Assembly: GCA_963715895.1 (NCBI GenBank)
Contig: OY970284.1
Location: 6,572,001 to 6,636,000, forward strand
Length of the DNA stretch: 64,000 bases
Direction of reading: 5' to 3'
From: JADGNZ01 sp963715895
GTDB taxonomy: Bacteria > Acidobacteriota > Thermoanaerobaculia > Gp7-AA8
Below, in pieces: positions 15,334 through 24,800 of this stretch. The notes under the pieces are model-generated. The model was given only the letters and a program-made list of their open reading frames with translations. It was not told the DNA's origin and searched no databases. A program made the position numbers and the translations under genes. Each line of letters opens with the position of its first letter. Positions within the stretch are counted from its first letter, which is position 1.

Positions 15334-17607
15334 ATGAACGAGCCGCGTATCACCCCCGAGGTCATCGCCTCGCATGGTCTCAGCCCCGACGAGTACCAGC
15401 GCATCGAGCAAATCCTCGGCCGCGCGCCGAACTACACGGAACTCGGCATCTTCAGCGTGATGTGGTCGGAGCACTGCTCGTACAAATCGTCGCGCGTCCA
15501 TCTCCGCAAGTTTCCGACGACGGGACCGCTCGTCGTGCAGGGTCCCGGCGAGAACGCAGGCGTGATCGATATCGGCGACGGCTGGGTGGCGGCGTTCAAG
15601 ATGGAGTCGCACAACCATCCGTCGTTCATCGAGCCGTATCAGGGTGCGGCTACCGGAGTCGGCGGCATCCTGCGCGATATTTTCACCATGGGCGCCCGTC
15701 CCATCGCCTGCCTCGACTCGCTCCGCTTCGGCGATCTGAACGCGCCGCGCATGAAATACCTCGTCGACGGCGTCGTGCGCGGCATCAGCGGCTACGGCAA
15801 CTGCATCGGCATTCCGACCATCGGCGGGGAGACGTCGTTTCACCGCTCCTACAACGGCAACATCCTGGTCAACGTCTTCGCTCTCGGCGTGACGACGCGC
15901 GACCGCATCTTCACCGGTACCGCCAGCGGCGTCGGCAATCCGGTCATCTACGTCGGCTCGAAGACGGGACGGGACGGAATCCACGGCGCCACCATGGCCT
16001 CCGCGGAATTCGATGAGGCGTCCGAAGAGAAACGGCCCACCGTGCAGGTCGGCGATCCGTTCACGGAGAAGCTGCTCCTCGAAGCATGTCTGGAGATCAT
16101 GGACTCCGACGCCGTGGTCGGCATTCAGGACATGGGAGCGGCCGGCCTGACGTCGTCATCATTCGAAATGGCCGGACGCGCCGGAACCGGCGTGCGCATG
16201 GATCTCGACCGTGTGCCGGTGCGCGAGAGCGGCATGACGCCGTACGAGATCATGCTGAGCGAGTCGCAGGAGCGGATGCTGATCGTGGCGAAGCGCGGCC
16301 GCGAGGACGAGGTTGTCCGCACCTTCGAGAAGTGGGACCTCAATGCCGCCGTCGTCGGCGAGGTCACGGACGACGGATTCGTGCGTCTGATCTGGCACGG
16401 CGAGGAGGTCGCGGCGATTCCGGTAGACCCCATCTCGACCGAGGCGCCGGTGTACGAGCGTCCGATGTCCGCTCCGCAACGGGTCATCCCCCAATCGCTC
16501 GATCGTCAACGTGTCGACGATGGCGACCTGACCGACGAGTTGTTCCGCCTCGTGGCTTCACCGAACCTCTGCTCGAAGCATTGGATCTGGGAGCAATACG
16601 ACACCACCGTGCGCACGAATACGATCGCCCGTCCGGAGCGGCGCGATGCGGCCATCGTCCGCGTCAAAGGCACCGGCCGCGCGCTGGCGATGACAAGCGA
16701 TGTGAACCCGGTCTACTGCTCTCTCGATCCCTACGAAGGGGGCAAACAGGCCGTTGCCGAGGCCGCGCGCAATATCGCCGTCAGCGGGGGACGGCCGGTG
16801 GCCATCACCGACTGCCTCAACTTCGGCTCACCCGAACGGCCGGAGATCATGTGGCAGTTCGCCGAGTGCATCCGCGGCATCAGCGACGCCTGCGTTGCCC
16901 TCGGCACGCCGGTCGTTTCCGGCAACGTATCGTTCTACAACGAGACCGAAGGACGCGCAGTCCTGCCGACGCCGACGGTCGGCATGGTCGGCATCCTGGA
17001 ACACGAGACCGACGGCCGTGAGATCGCCTTCCCCAATGCGGGACTGGACATCGTCCTCATCGGAGAAACCCGCGATGAGCTGGGCGGGTCGGAATGGCAG
17101 CAACGCGCACTGCCCAACGCGATCGCAGCACCACCACGCGTCGACCTCGATCGCGAGAAGTCTCTGGTGGCATTCTTCCTGGCTGCCTACGAACATCGCC
17201 TGCTCCACAGCGCGCACGATCTATCGAACGGCGGTCTTGCCGTGGCGTTGACCGAATGCGCGATGGACGGCATCGGCTGCCATGTCGAGCTGTCCGGTCA
17301 CGCCGACGCCATCAACGCCATCGCCCTTCTCTTCGGCGAATCACAAGCGCGCGCGATCGTGACGACGTCCCAGCCGGACGCCGTTCTCCGCATCGCCCAC
17401 CAGAATGGCCTTGCCGCCATGCGCATCGGCCGCACCGAGGTAGCGACCTTCCTCATCGAACGAAACGGCGTCCCGCTGATCCGGACCTCGACGCCGGAGT
17501 TGGGACGTATCTGGCGGTCGGCGTTTGGGCTGCTTCTTGGCGGGGACAGCATCGATGACGTGATTCGCGGCATCGGCGAAGAAGCACCGGAGGTCGTCGC
17601 GCACTGA
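15334..17607 (+). CDS. purL: Phosphoribosylformylglycinamidine synthase, small-type PurL subunit
   Basis: 757 aa, the length of the Bacillus-type PurL that works with separate PurQ (glutaminase) and PurS. It converts FGAR plus glutamine-derived ammonia and ATP to FGAM in purine synthesis. The N-terminal linker has ELGIFSVMWSEHCSYKSS. The ATP-binding AIRS-like domain has KMESHNHPSFIEPYQGAATG, then DIFTMGARPIA, GIPTIGGETSFH, and the second half repeats the fold (VSGGRPVAITDCLNFGSPE, PVVSGNVSFYNET, SAHDLSNGGLAVALTE). No purQ or purS lies in the window; purF is about 8 kb downstream. No Shine-Dalgarno is visible before the ATG, which follows a terminator by 14 bases. Confidence 0.95.
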   Translation: MNEPRITPEVIASHGLSPDEYQRIEQILGRAPNYTELGIFSVMWSEHCSYKSSRVHLRKFPTTGPLVVQGPGENAGVIDIGDGWVAAFKMESHNHPSFIEPYQGAATGVGGILRDIFTMGARPIACLDSLRFGDLNAPRMKYLVDGVVRGISGYGNCIGIPTIGGETSFHRSYNGNILVNVFALGVTTRDRIFTGTASGVGNPVIYVGSKTGRDGIHGATMASAEFDEASEEKRPTVQVGDPFTEKLLLEACLEIMDSDAVVGIQDMGAAGLTSSSFEMAGRAGTGVRMDLDRVPVRESGMTPYEIMLSESQERMLIVAKRGREDEVVRTFEKWDLNAAVVGEVTDDGFVRLIWHGEEVAAIPVDPISTEAPVYERPMSAPQRVIPQSLDRQRVDDGDLTDELFRLVASPNLCSKHWIWEQYDTTVRTNTIARPERRDAAIVRVKGTGRALAMTSDVNPVYCSLDPYEGGKQAVAEAARNIAVSGGRPVAITDCLNFGSPERPEIMWQFAECIRGISDACVALGTPVVSGNVSFYNETEGRAVLPTPTVGMVGILEHETDGREIAFPNAGLDIVLIGETRDELGGSEWQQRALPNAIAAPPRVDLDREKSLVAFFLAAYEHRLLHSAHDLSNGGLAVALTECAMDGIGCHVELSGHADAINAIALLFGESQARAIVTTSQPDAVLRIAHQNGLAAMRIGRTEVATFLIERNGVPLIRTSTPELGRIWRSAFGLLLGGDSIDDVIRGIGEEAPEVVAH

Positions 17608-17614
17608 CGACGGG

Positions 17615-18175
17615 TTACTGCGTGGCGACTTCAATCGGCGATTCCGCAAGCACCACCGGCAGCTCCAATGCCACCGCGGCCGCATGCACCACCGCCGCGA
17701 TGCGCACCGCGTCGTGGACTTGGTCCTCCGTCAGCCCGCCCTCGATCACGACGGCTTCGTGCGAGCGGATGCAGGTCTCGCAGCCGTTGATGGCGCTGAC
17801 AGCGAGGCAGAAGAGCTCGAAGTCGGGCTTGTTTGTGGCGGGTTTGGCGATGCGCTGCATCCGCAGCCGGGCCGGCTTCTGGTCGTAGGACGGCTTTCCG
17901 ATCATGTGGCGGAAGCGGTAGTAGACGTTGTTCATGGCCATCAGCGACGCGGCGGCGAGAGCGTCGTCGATTACGGCGGCGCCGGCTTCGTCGCGGGCAT
18001 CGGCGAGCATGGCATCGAGCAGCTCGCGGTTGCGAGCGGCGGCCGCCGAAGCGACCGCCACCCCCCACCGCTGCGCCGCCGTGAGCGTGCCGGTTTGCAG
18101 CACGCTCTGCAGATTGAGCTTGGTGTCGCGCGCGCTCTCGGGCAGACGCGCGCGCAGCGATTCGACGGCGCTCAT
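17615..18175 (-). CDS. AhpD-like alkylhydroperoxidase (carboxymuconolactone decarboxylase family)
   Basis: 186 aa from the ATG at 18175, 5 bases after the peroxiredoxin stop; an upstream in-frame start at 18223 lies inside that gene. The CMD/AhpD core has NGCETCIRSHEAVVIEGG with the catalytic C-x2-C and nearby His, plus MNNVYYRFRHMIGKPSY, both typical of AhpD. AhpD reduces the peroxiredoxin AhpC, accepting electrons from dihydrolipoamide or a thioredoxin-like donor. Its placement directly after a peroxiredoxin supports that pairing. Cytoplasmic. Confidence 0.88.
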   Translation of the reverse strand: MSAVESLRARLPESARDTKLNLQSVLQTGTLTAAQRWGVAVASAAAARNRELLDAMLADARDEAGAAVIDDALAAASLMAMNNVYYRFRHMIGKPSYDQKPARLRMQRIAKPATNKPDFELFCLAVSAINGCETCIRSHEAVVIEGGLTEDQVHDAVRIAAVVHAAAVALELPVVLAESPIEVATQ

Positions 18176-18180
18176 GATGC

Positions 18181-18723
18181 TTACGCCGCTCCGAGCGTCT
18201 GCTGACCCGGGCGCCAGTTGCACGGACAGAGCTCGTCGCTCTGCAGGGCGTCGAGAGCGCGGATCACTTCGTCGACATTGCGTCCGACCGAGAGGTCGTT
18301 GGCGTTGACCCAGCGGATGATGCCATCCGGATCGACGATGTAGGTCACGCGGAGCGCGGCGCCGGCCTGCGGATGAAGAATCCCGAGGTGCGTGGCGAAG
18401 GCGGGCGTGATGAAGACCAGCGGCGTCACCACATCCTTCAGATCGGGATGCGCGACGCGCCAGGCCAGATGCGAGTGTTCGTTATCGGTGCTGCCGCCGA
18501 GGACGACGGCGTCACGGTCGGCAAACTCGCCGTTCTTCTTGCTGAACTCGACGATCTCCGTCGGGCAGATGAAGGTGAAGTCCTTCGGATAGGCGTAGAA
18601 GACGAGCCACTTCCCATCGTTGTCCTTCGTGCTGATGGTCTCGAATTCCTTTCCCTTTTCGGTGCTGACGGAGGCTTTGAGGCTGTACTGCGGAAACTTG
18701 TCACCAACGGTAAGCATAGGCAT
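18181..18723 (-). CDS. 2-Cys peroxiredoxin, AhpC type
   Basis: 180 aa. The thioredoxin-fold protein reduces H2O2 and organic peroxides. The peroxidatic Cys is in FTFICPTE (about residue 53) and the resolving Cys in DELCPCNW near residue 166; both are present. VTYIVDPDGIIRWV is the usual central strand. A ribosome binding site (AAGGAGAG) precedes the ATG by about 8 bases. It is the first gene of a prx-ahpD pair; a Fur/PerR-like regulator is encoded just upstream on the same strand. An imperfect TTAGAC-type half site in the 72-bp upstream spacer could be an operator, but is weak. Confidence 0.92.
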   Translation of the reverse strand: MPMLTVGDKFPQYSLKASVSTEKGKEFETISTKDNDGKWLVFYAYPKDFTFICPTEIVEFSKKNGEFADRDAVVLGGSTDNEHSHLAWRVAHPDLKDVVTPLVFITPAFATHLGILHPQAGAALRVTYIVDPDGIIRWVNANDLSVGRNVDEVIRALDALQSDELCPCNWRPGQQTLGAA

Positions 18724-18795
18724 TTGTCGTTACTCTCCTTCTTGGTCTGGACGATGTCGCGTTCTGGACACCGTCTAACTACTCGCGAAATTTTT

Positions 18796-19206
18796 TCAGG
18801 CCTTGCGCCGTCCGCCCTTGCGAACGCCGTGCATGACCACCTGATAGTCGTGAACCTCGAAGCCCTTGAGCGCTTCGATGTTGCAGACCTGAACCTTATC
18901 CCAGGGGATGTCGTGAATGGTGCCGCTCTCTTCATCGACGAGGTGATGGTGCCTCTCGACGTTCGGATCGAAGACCACACTGTCCTCGGCCAGCGTTAGC
19001 GCACGCAGTAATCCCTTCTCCACGAAGAGGTTCAGCGTGTTGTACACGGTGGCGCGCGAGATGTATGGCACACGCGCCTTGACCCTGTTCCAGACCAGGT
19101 CCGCCGAGGGATGCTCGACGGTCTGGAGGACGTAGTCCGCCACCGCCACCCGCTGCGCCGAGGGCTGGATTCCATGGTTCTGAAGAACGGTCACGCTGTC
19201 TGGCAC
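18796..19206 (-). CDS. Fur/PerR-family transcriptional regulator
   Basis: 136 aa from GTG at 19206. The frame is open further upstream but overlaps the antitoxin gene, and family members start close to this point. The winged helix has QRVAVADYVLQTVEHPSADLVWNRVK and ISRATVYNTLNLFVEKGLL. The metal and dimer domain has RHHHLVDEESGTIHDIP. Only one Cys is present, so the structural CxxC zinc site of classic Fur/PerR is missing. Next to peroxiredoxin and AhpD genes, a PerR-like peroxide response is the best inference. A palindrome 6 bp upstream of the start suggests autoregulation. Confidence 0.8.
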   Translation of the reverse strand: MPDSVTVLQNHGIQPSAQRVAVADYVLQTVEHPSADLVWNRVKARVPYISRATVYNTLNLFVEKGLLRALTLAEDSVVFDPNVERHHHLVDEESGTIHDIPWDKVQVCNIEALKGFEVHDYQVVMHGVRKGGRRKA

Positions 19207-19211
19207 GGTGA

Positions 19212-19226
19212 TTAGATTAAGTCTAA
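19212..19226. promoter_or_regulatory. PerR/Fur-box-like palindrome
   Basis: TTAGATT-A-AGTCTAA is a 7-1-7 inverted repeat with six of seven pairs matching, the architecture of PerR and Fur boxes. It lies 6 bp from the regulator GTG start and about 57 bp before the VapB-like start on the other strand. Its AT-richness stands out from the surroundings. Confidence 0.55.
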
Positions 19227-19282
19227 AGCTGGAGGATGTCAAGTACCTTTCCACTGCCGGGACGCCGAGGTACACTCCTTCC

Positions 19283-19603
19283 ATGCGAACGGCCCAGGTA
19301 AGTGAGTTGAAGGAGCGGTTGGACGAGGTGATCGAGGCGGTGAAGAACGGGGAGACGGTGCAGATCAGTGAAGGCATCGCCCCGATCGCCCAGATGGTCC
19401 CGGAATTGACCAATCCTCATTCGCCGCAACCTAACCCGGATCAGACTGCTTTGGAAGCGCACATCGATGAACTAGTCCGACAAGGGAAGGCGCGCAGAGG
19501 AACCGGAAAATTACCGGACGATTTCTTCACCCGCCCTCGCCCGAAGTTCCAAGACGGGAGCGTTCTCGCCCAATTGCTACGTGATCGCGAGGAAGGGTGG
19601 TGA
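19283..19603 (+). CDS. Phd/YefM-type antitoxin (VapB-like)
   Basis: 106 aa. The N-terminus MRTAQVSELKERLDEVIEAV followed by KNGETVQISEGIAPIAQMVP is the Phd/YefM/VapB dimerisation and DNA-binding fold. The C-terminal half (DELVRQGKARRGTGKLPDDFF) would wrap and neutralise the toxin. I chose ATG 19283 because family members begin at this point; an upstream start at 19208 adds unrelated residues. It overlaps the toxin gene by 4 bp (GTGA). The antitoxin-toxin complex normally represses its own promoter. Confidence 0.8.
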   Translation: MRTAQVSELKERLDEVIEAVKNGETVQISEGIAPIAQMVPELTNPHSPQPNPDQTALEAHIDELVRQGKARRGTGKLPDDFFTRPRPKFQDGSVLAQLLRDREEGW

Positions 19604-20016
19604 GATTTTGGGACACTTCGGCGCTCGTGCCACTGGTGGTTGACGAACTCTCGACGCGACAGATGGCCACATTGCTGTCGGATGACCCAAATATCACGGT
19701 CTGGATCTGCACTTCTGTCGAACTGGCCAGCGCCGTCTGGCGGCGCGCGCGATCACATGATTTACTCAGCCAGCGCGATGCCGAGGCACTCATTTCGTCG
19801 CTCGAGTCAACTTGGCTAGCGATCGACGAGACAAGGCCAATCGTCGATCGCGCGCGGCATCTGCTCACGAAACACAATTTGCGCGGCATGGATGCGCTTC
19901 AACTCGCGGCTGCGCTCGTCGCCTCGGGCGATATTCCGCGCGCCCTCCCCTTCATCACCCTCGACCACGACCTCGCTCGCGCAGCACGCGCCGAAGACTT
20001 CACCGTCCTCCCGTAG
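19600..20016 (+). CDS. PIN-domain ribonuclease toxin (VapC-like)
   Basis: 138 aa from GTG 19600, overlapping the antitoxin stop; GTG 19597 is an alternative. The PIN-domain acidic residues are all present: Asp in FWDTSALVPLV, Glu in CTSVELASAVW, Asp in GMDALQLAAAL and Asp in ITLDHDLARAA. VapC toxins cleave RNA, often initiator tRNA or rRNA, when freed from the antitoxin. The pair sits between the Fur-like gene and the sigma-factor cassette. Confidence 0.85.
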   Translation: MRFWDTSALVPLVVDELSTRQMATLLSDDPNITVWICTSVELASAVWRRARSHDLLSQRDAEALISSLESTWLAIDETRPIVDRARHLLTKHNLRGMDALQLAAALVASGDIPRALPFITLDHDLARAARAEDFTVLP

Positions 20017-20105
20017 TTCTCTCATTCGCAGGGGGCAGAGGTGGCAATTCGTCTAGAATCGCCACACCGTTAATAGACACGCATCGTTCCCCTCGTGGCG
20101 AGCCA

Positions 20106-20921
20106 ATGAACTGGGAGACCTTTTTTCTCGAGAATCTTTCGTTGATCGAGCGCGTGACCGCGTTCGTCAGCCGGAAGTACGGCCTCTCGGGCGCCGATGC
20201 CGAGGATTTTGCCTCCGCGGCCAAGCTCAAGCTGATCGAGGATGACTACGCCGTCCTGCGCAAGTTCGAGCATAAGTGCTCTCTTCCCACATACTTAACC
20301 ATCGTCATCTCGCGCCACTATCTCGACCTGAAGATCCACGAATGGGGCAAGTGGCGACCGTCGATGCGCGCCCGCCAGGGGGGTGACGCGGCGATCTATC
20401 TGGAGCGTCTGGTCAGCCGCGACGGCCTCGGCGTTACGGAAGCGTCGACGATTGTCCGTCAAAAATATACGGAGCTCGACTCTCGGGCGCTGGAAACGCT
20501 GGCCGCATCGATCGTGGTGCGGCAGCCACGGCGCTCGGCGAATGTGGAGCGGACGGAGGAGATGCGTGAGCCCGCATCGGAGGCGTCAGCGGAAGACAAG
20601 TTGCTGACCGGCGAGCGCGAAGTCGCGGCACGCCGCACGAGCGCCGTACTGAGCCGCGAGCTGGATCGCCTTGCGCCCGAGGATCGATTGATCATGAAAT
20701 TACGTTTCATCGACGCGATGAAAGTCTCGGCGATGGCCAAGATGCTGCAGGTTGACCAGAAGCAACTCTATCGCCGCATCGACCGGCTGGTTGCCGCCCT
20801 ACGCGAAGCCCTTCTTGCCGGCGGCGTGGGGATGAGCGACATTGGAGACATGCTCATCCACGGCGCCGACGCACTGCACGTCGACTTCGGCACCAACCTA
20901 TCCCCGCAGGTGCCCCCATGA
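20106..20921 (+). CDS. Sigma-70-family RNA polymerase sigma factor (ECF-like)
   Basis: 271 aa. Region 2 (about 1-95) has GADAEDFASAAKLKLIEDDYAVLRKFEHKCSLPTYL-type helices (key residues Asp/Glu-rich 2.2 and W/Y-containing 2.4; ISRHYLDLKI). A linker of about 90 residues separates it from region 4, where LAPEDRLIMKLRFIDAM, then MAKMLQVDQKQLYRRIDRLV form the -35-binding helix-turn-helix (about 190-240). It lacks region 1 and 3, as ECF factors do, but the linker and about 30 extra C-terminal residues are longer than usual. The stop overlaps the anti-sigma start by 4 bp. The ATG at 20106 follows no clear Shine-Dalgarno. Likely controls its own operon (inference). Confidence 0.82.
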   Translation: MNWETFFLENLSLIERVTAFVSRKYGLSGADAEDFASAAKLKLIEDDYAVLRKFEHKCSLPTYLTIVISRHYLDLKIHEWGKWRPSMRARQGGDAAIYLERLVSRDGLGVTEASTIVRQKYTELDSRALETLAASIVVRQPRRSANVERTEEMREPASEASAEDKLLTGEREVAARRTSAVLSRELDRLAPEDRLIMKLRFIDAMKVSAMAKMLQVDQKQLYRRIDRLVAALREALLAGGVGMSDIGDMLIHGADALHVDFGTNLSPQVPP

Positions 20922-21745
20922 CGATGACCCTCGCCCACCCCACCGCCGAGGACCTCGGGCGTTTCGTCGATGGAACGCTGGATGATGCCGGTCGCGCCGC
21001 CGTCGTCACGCACATCGCGGATTGCGATGAGTGCAGGATTGTTGTGGTTGATGCGGCGGAGTTTGTCGAGCCGGTCGTCGTGCATTCGAATCGGCGGTGG
21101 TGGGTGGCCATCGCGGCCACGATCCCGATTTTGGTCGGCAGCGCACTTACCTGGAGCGCTCTGCGCGATCCACTAACACCGGTAATCGAAGCATACGGCC
21201 ACCTGACGAAACGGCCGATAGATGCTCGTCTAGCTCACTTTTCATACGTGGAACGTAGCGTTCCGCGAGGCGGGGAGGAGGGTGAAGCCGATACCTCCGA
21301 ATTGCTTTTGGATGGAGAAGTCGCCAAGGTTCTGGAGCGACGAGGCAACGATTCGCGAACGCTGCACGCTAAAGGCGTTGCGCTTCTCCTCGCGTCCAAA
21401 ACAGAATTGGCTGATCGTCGCAGAGCTGTGAATTTGCTCGAAGCAGCGACGATTGACAAGCCACGCGACGTCGGCATCCTGAGCGATCTGGCAGCTGCGC
21501 TTATCGCGACCGGGGACACGGCGAGTCTTACACGAGCAGTCGACGTGTGCGATCGGGCTCTGCAGATCGATCATCGGGCGCCGACAGCTCTATTCAATCG
21601 CGCCAAAGCACTCGAGCTGCTCGGCAGAGAGCAAGATGCGATAACGGCCTTTGATCGCTATCTCGCTGTCGACCCTTCCTCGCAATGGTCGAATGAGGTC
21701 AAGCTTCACCGCGACATGCTTCAATCGTCCCTGCCACGGTCCTGA
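20918..21745 (+). CDS. Membrane anti-sigma factor with zinc finger and periplasmic TPR domain
   Basis: 275 aa. The N-terminus has a ZAS-type zinc finger, H-x3-C-x2-C (His32, Cys36, Cys39), of the kind that binds ECF sigma factors. A single membrane segment lies at about 61-82 (WWVAIAATIPILVGSALTWS), giving N-in topology. The periplasmic part has a short linker (IDARLAHFSY), then three or four TPR-like helix pairs to the C-terminus. That periplasmic module is closely similar to residues 40-215 of the CHAT protein downstream. It overlaps the sigma gene by 4 bp (ATGA). Expected to hold the sigma factor inactive until an envelope signal arrives. Confidence 0.75.
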   Translation: MTMTLAHPTAEDLGRFVDGTLDDAGRAAVVTHIADCDECRIVVVDAAEFVEPVVVHSNRRWWVAIAATIPILVGSALTWSALRDPLTPVIEAYGHLTKRPIDARLAHFSYVERSVPRGGEEGEADTSELLLDGEVAKVLERRGNDSRTLHAKGVALLLASKTELADRRRAVNLLEAATIDKPRDVGILSDLAAALIATGDTASLTRAVDVCDRALQIDHRAPTALFNRAKALELLGREQDAITAFDRYLAVDPSSQWSNEVKLHRDMLQSSLPRS

Positions 21746-21877
21746 AATCAGCGTGTAACACTTCGTTCCCGGCATTCCCAGAGAAGATAATATGATCCGC
21801 CTGTCACGTTACAATTCTCATTCCCTTCCCGAAAACAGGATGAGTAGTCCGTCCAGATCTTTACGGAGCGGCTTCGA

Positions 21878-24800
21878 ATGCGGAAATGGCGCCTGTGGCT
21901 TTCGATTGGAGTCGTGGCAGTTCTCACGACGATCACGGTAGCTCTGTTTCTCCTCCATTCCGACAAGAAGTATCGCTTGTTAGCCGCAGCATCACGGCTC
22001 GATCGTCGGCCATTCGAAGCGAGGTTGAACGGGTTTCCATACACGCCTCTACGTACTAAGCGAGGCGCCTACGACGAGCAGACGCCTCCGGCTTTACTCC
22101 ATCTTCACGGCGTTGCCGGTGAAATTCTGGCGGAATCGAACGCCTCAACCTCACTTGACGCGTTGCACAATCGCGCTGCGGCGGCACTTCTTGCTGGCAA
22201 CGCCGCAGAAGCTGTGGATCTGCTTGAACATGCAACGACGTTATCACCATCTGATTCGACGCTATGGACCGATCTCGCGGCAGCGCAGGTTACCCGTGCT
22301 GAGAGCGCGTATGACTACATCGTGGCTCTCGCCTCGGCAGACCGCGCGATTCAAATTCTGCCGACGCCCGAAGCGCTGTTCAACCGTGGAGTCATTCTCC
22401 AAAAACTCGGCCTGAGACAGGCTGCGAGTCGAGCATGGCAGCGCTACCTAAAAACTGATAGCACCTCCGACTGGGCGGGCGAGGTTCGCGAACGGCTCGC
22501 CGGTCAGTCGGCACCGAACGAACAGGATCTTTGGTCGCGCGACATGCCTCGCCTAAGAAGGGCAGCCTCAACCGGTGATATCGAAACCGTTCGTCAATTC
22601 GTTCGCCGTTATCCTCAACAGGCGCGTTCGTGGAGCGAGATGACGTTCCTAGCCGATTGGGGCAAAGCTTGGTCAGCAGGCGACATGGCGGCTGCACACC
22701 TAGAATTGGACATCTGCCGCACTATCGGTAGCTCATTACAGGGTCTTAGTGGTGAGCGCCTTCTCATCGACGCCGTGACGTCAATCGATCGAGCACGCGG
22801 CGAAAACATTCGGAAGCTCGCACAAGCACATATCGCCTATTTGCAGGCGCGTCTCCTCTATCATCAGCGGAAGCCCGCTGAGTCACTCCCCAAATTTGCA
22901 ATAGCCGCGTCGCTATTTTCGTCTTCGCACAGTCCAATGGCTCTCGTGTGCAGCTATTATGAAAGCAGCGTCTTATTCGACCGCAATGATAACCGTGCGG
23001 CGGCAGTGCTTGTCGATAGCCTGACCGCCGAAATCCCACCGGCGTATATCGCGTTGCGAGCCCAAGTAACCTGGAATCGGGCGACGATCTTCGCAAATGA
23101 TGGCGCGTTCGACGCCGCTCGCTCCGCTTATGCTAAATCACTCGCGATGTTTGCCCGCCTCGGCGAGACAGACAACACTTTGATTATGAGGGGTGCACTC
23201 GTCAGTGTTCTTTCACGTCTCGGCCAAGGCGCGGAAGCGTGGAACGAGCGTCGGAATGCCTTCGACCAAGTCAGCGCCTCGGGCAACACTACGGCGCAAC
23301 TCTTTATCCTCAGCGCGGCGATGGACGACGAAATTGCACAACAGCATTGGCCGGTCGCCTCGGCCATCGCTCGAATCATCATAGAAGAAGAACCTGAAAA
23401 TCGCCGAATTCGCTTTCTTGCTCTCCGCTGCCGCGCGTATGCAGATCTTCGCATGAGCGACAGCAACTTTTTGTCAGATCTAGAAGCCGCGCGTCATGCG
23501 GCGACGATAATCGACGACCCCGGTCTCCGAGACGCCGCGCTTGACGAGCTGCGGTTCGTCGAAGCTCTCGATGCGACCGAACACAATCCGCGACTGGCGC
23601 TAACGCTCCTCAACACGAGTACGGAGTTTGCGAAGACGCATCACGGATTCGCGATCCCGACCATCTACCTTGCGCGCGCCCGTGCTCTGCGGCGCCTCGG
23701 AAGCACAGGACTGGCCATCGAAGCGCTGCGCGGAAGTATCGCCACGATCGAACAGCGGCGAACAGCGGTGGTGAGTGACGATTTGCGAGATGCCTTTCTC
23801 GGTACATCAGAAGAGGCGTATCGCGATCTCATCGACATTTTAACAGCGCGTGGCGACGCCAAGGCTGCGCTGGAGATCGCTGAACGTTTTCGCGGTCGGA
23901 CGATTCTTGAGTTGACAGGTGGAACTGACCCGGACCGTCAACCGCTCTCTCCTTCTGAATTGCAAGAGCATCTGCCGCAAGGTGCGCTCATTGTGGAGTA
24001 CGTATCTCTCCCAGACCGTTTGATCATTCTCATTATTGATCATCAGGCCATCGAATTAAAGCAGATCGACATTCCTCGCGGGCAACTGCGTGCGCTCGCC
24101 AAGACCTTTATCGCGGAAATAATCGCGAATCATGACGCCGAGAACCAGAAATCACCTTTATATAACGTACTGATCTCCACGTTACAGCCAAAACTCGGCC
24201 GTTACACTCAATTGGTGATCATTCCTGACAATGAAGTGCGGAATATGCCATTCGCGGCACTGTGGGATCGATCGACTTCTACGTACCTCGTCGAACAGAT
24301 CGCAGTCGACGTGGCTCCAAGTGCGACCGCGTATGCTCGCGCGTGCGCAGGCTTGACCAAGCGAAACGGTCAACGCCTCCTCGCGGTCGGCGACGTGACA
24401 ATCGACCGGCACGCGTTTCCACAACTACAGGATCTCATCAACACTCGTGCGGAGCTGGATGAGATCGCGCGACTCTACCCTGCGCCCACCATGCTGACCC
24501 GGCGAGGAGCGACAAAGCGCGCGTTCTTGCGAGAGGTTCCAGGATACGACTTCGTGCACGTTGCGACGCATGCAGTAGCGCGAGCCAGCGGAATTGCAAC
24601 ACTCCTCCTTGCAGCCGAGGAAGGTGATGATGGCAGCCTTGACGCGAGTGAGATAGCGACGCTTCGGCTACCGAGGAAACCCGTAGTAATTCTAGCCGGC
24701 TGCCAAACGGCCTTCGCCGGATCAACAGGACAGGACCTATCAAGGCTTAGTGACGCGTTTCTCGCTGCCGGCGCAACGACCGTCTTCGGTTCGCTGTGGC

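Noticed and set aside
18724..18795. PerR-type operator upstream of the peroxiredoxin gene
   Set aside because: Only four of seven positions match an inverted repeat around TTAGAC; too weak to list as a site.
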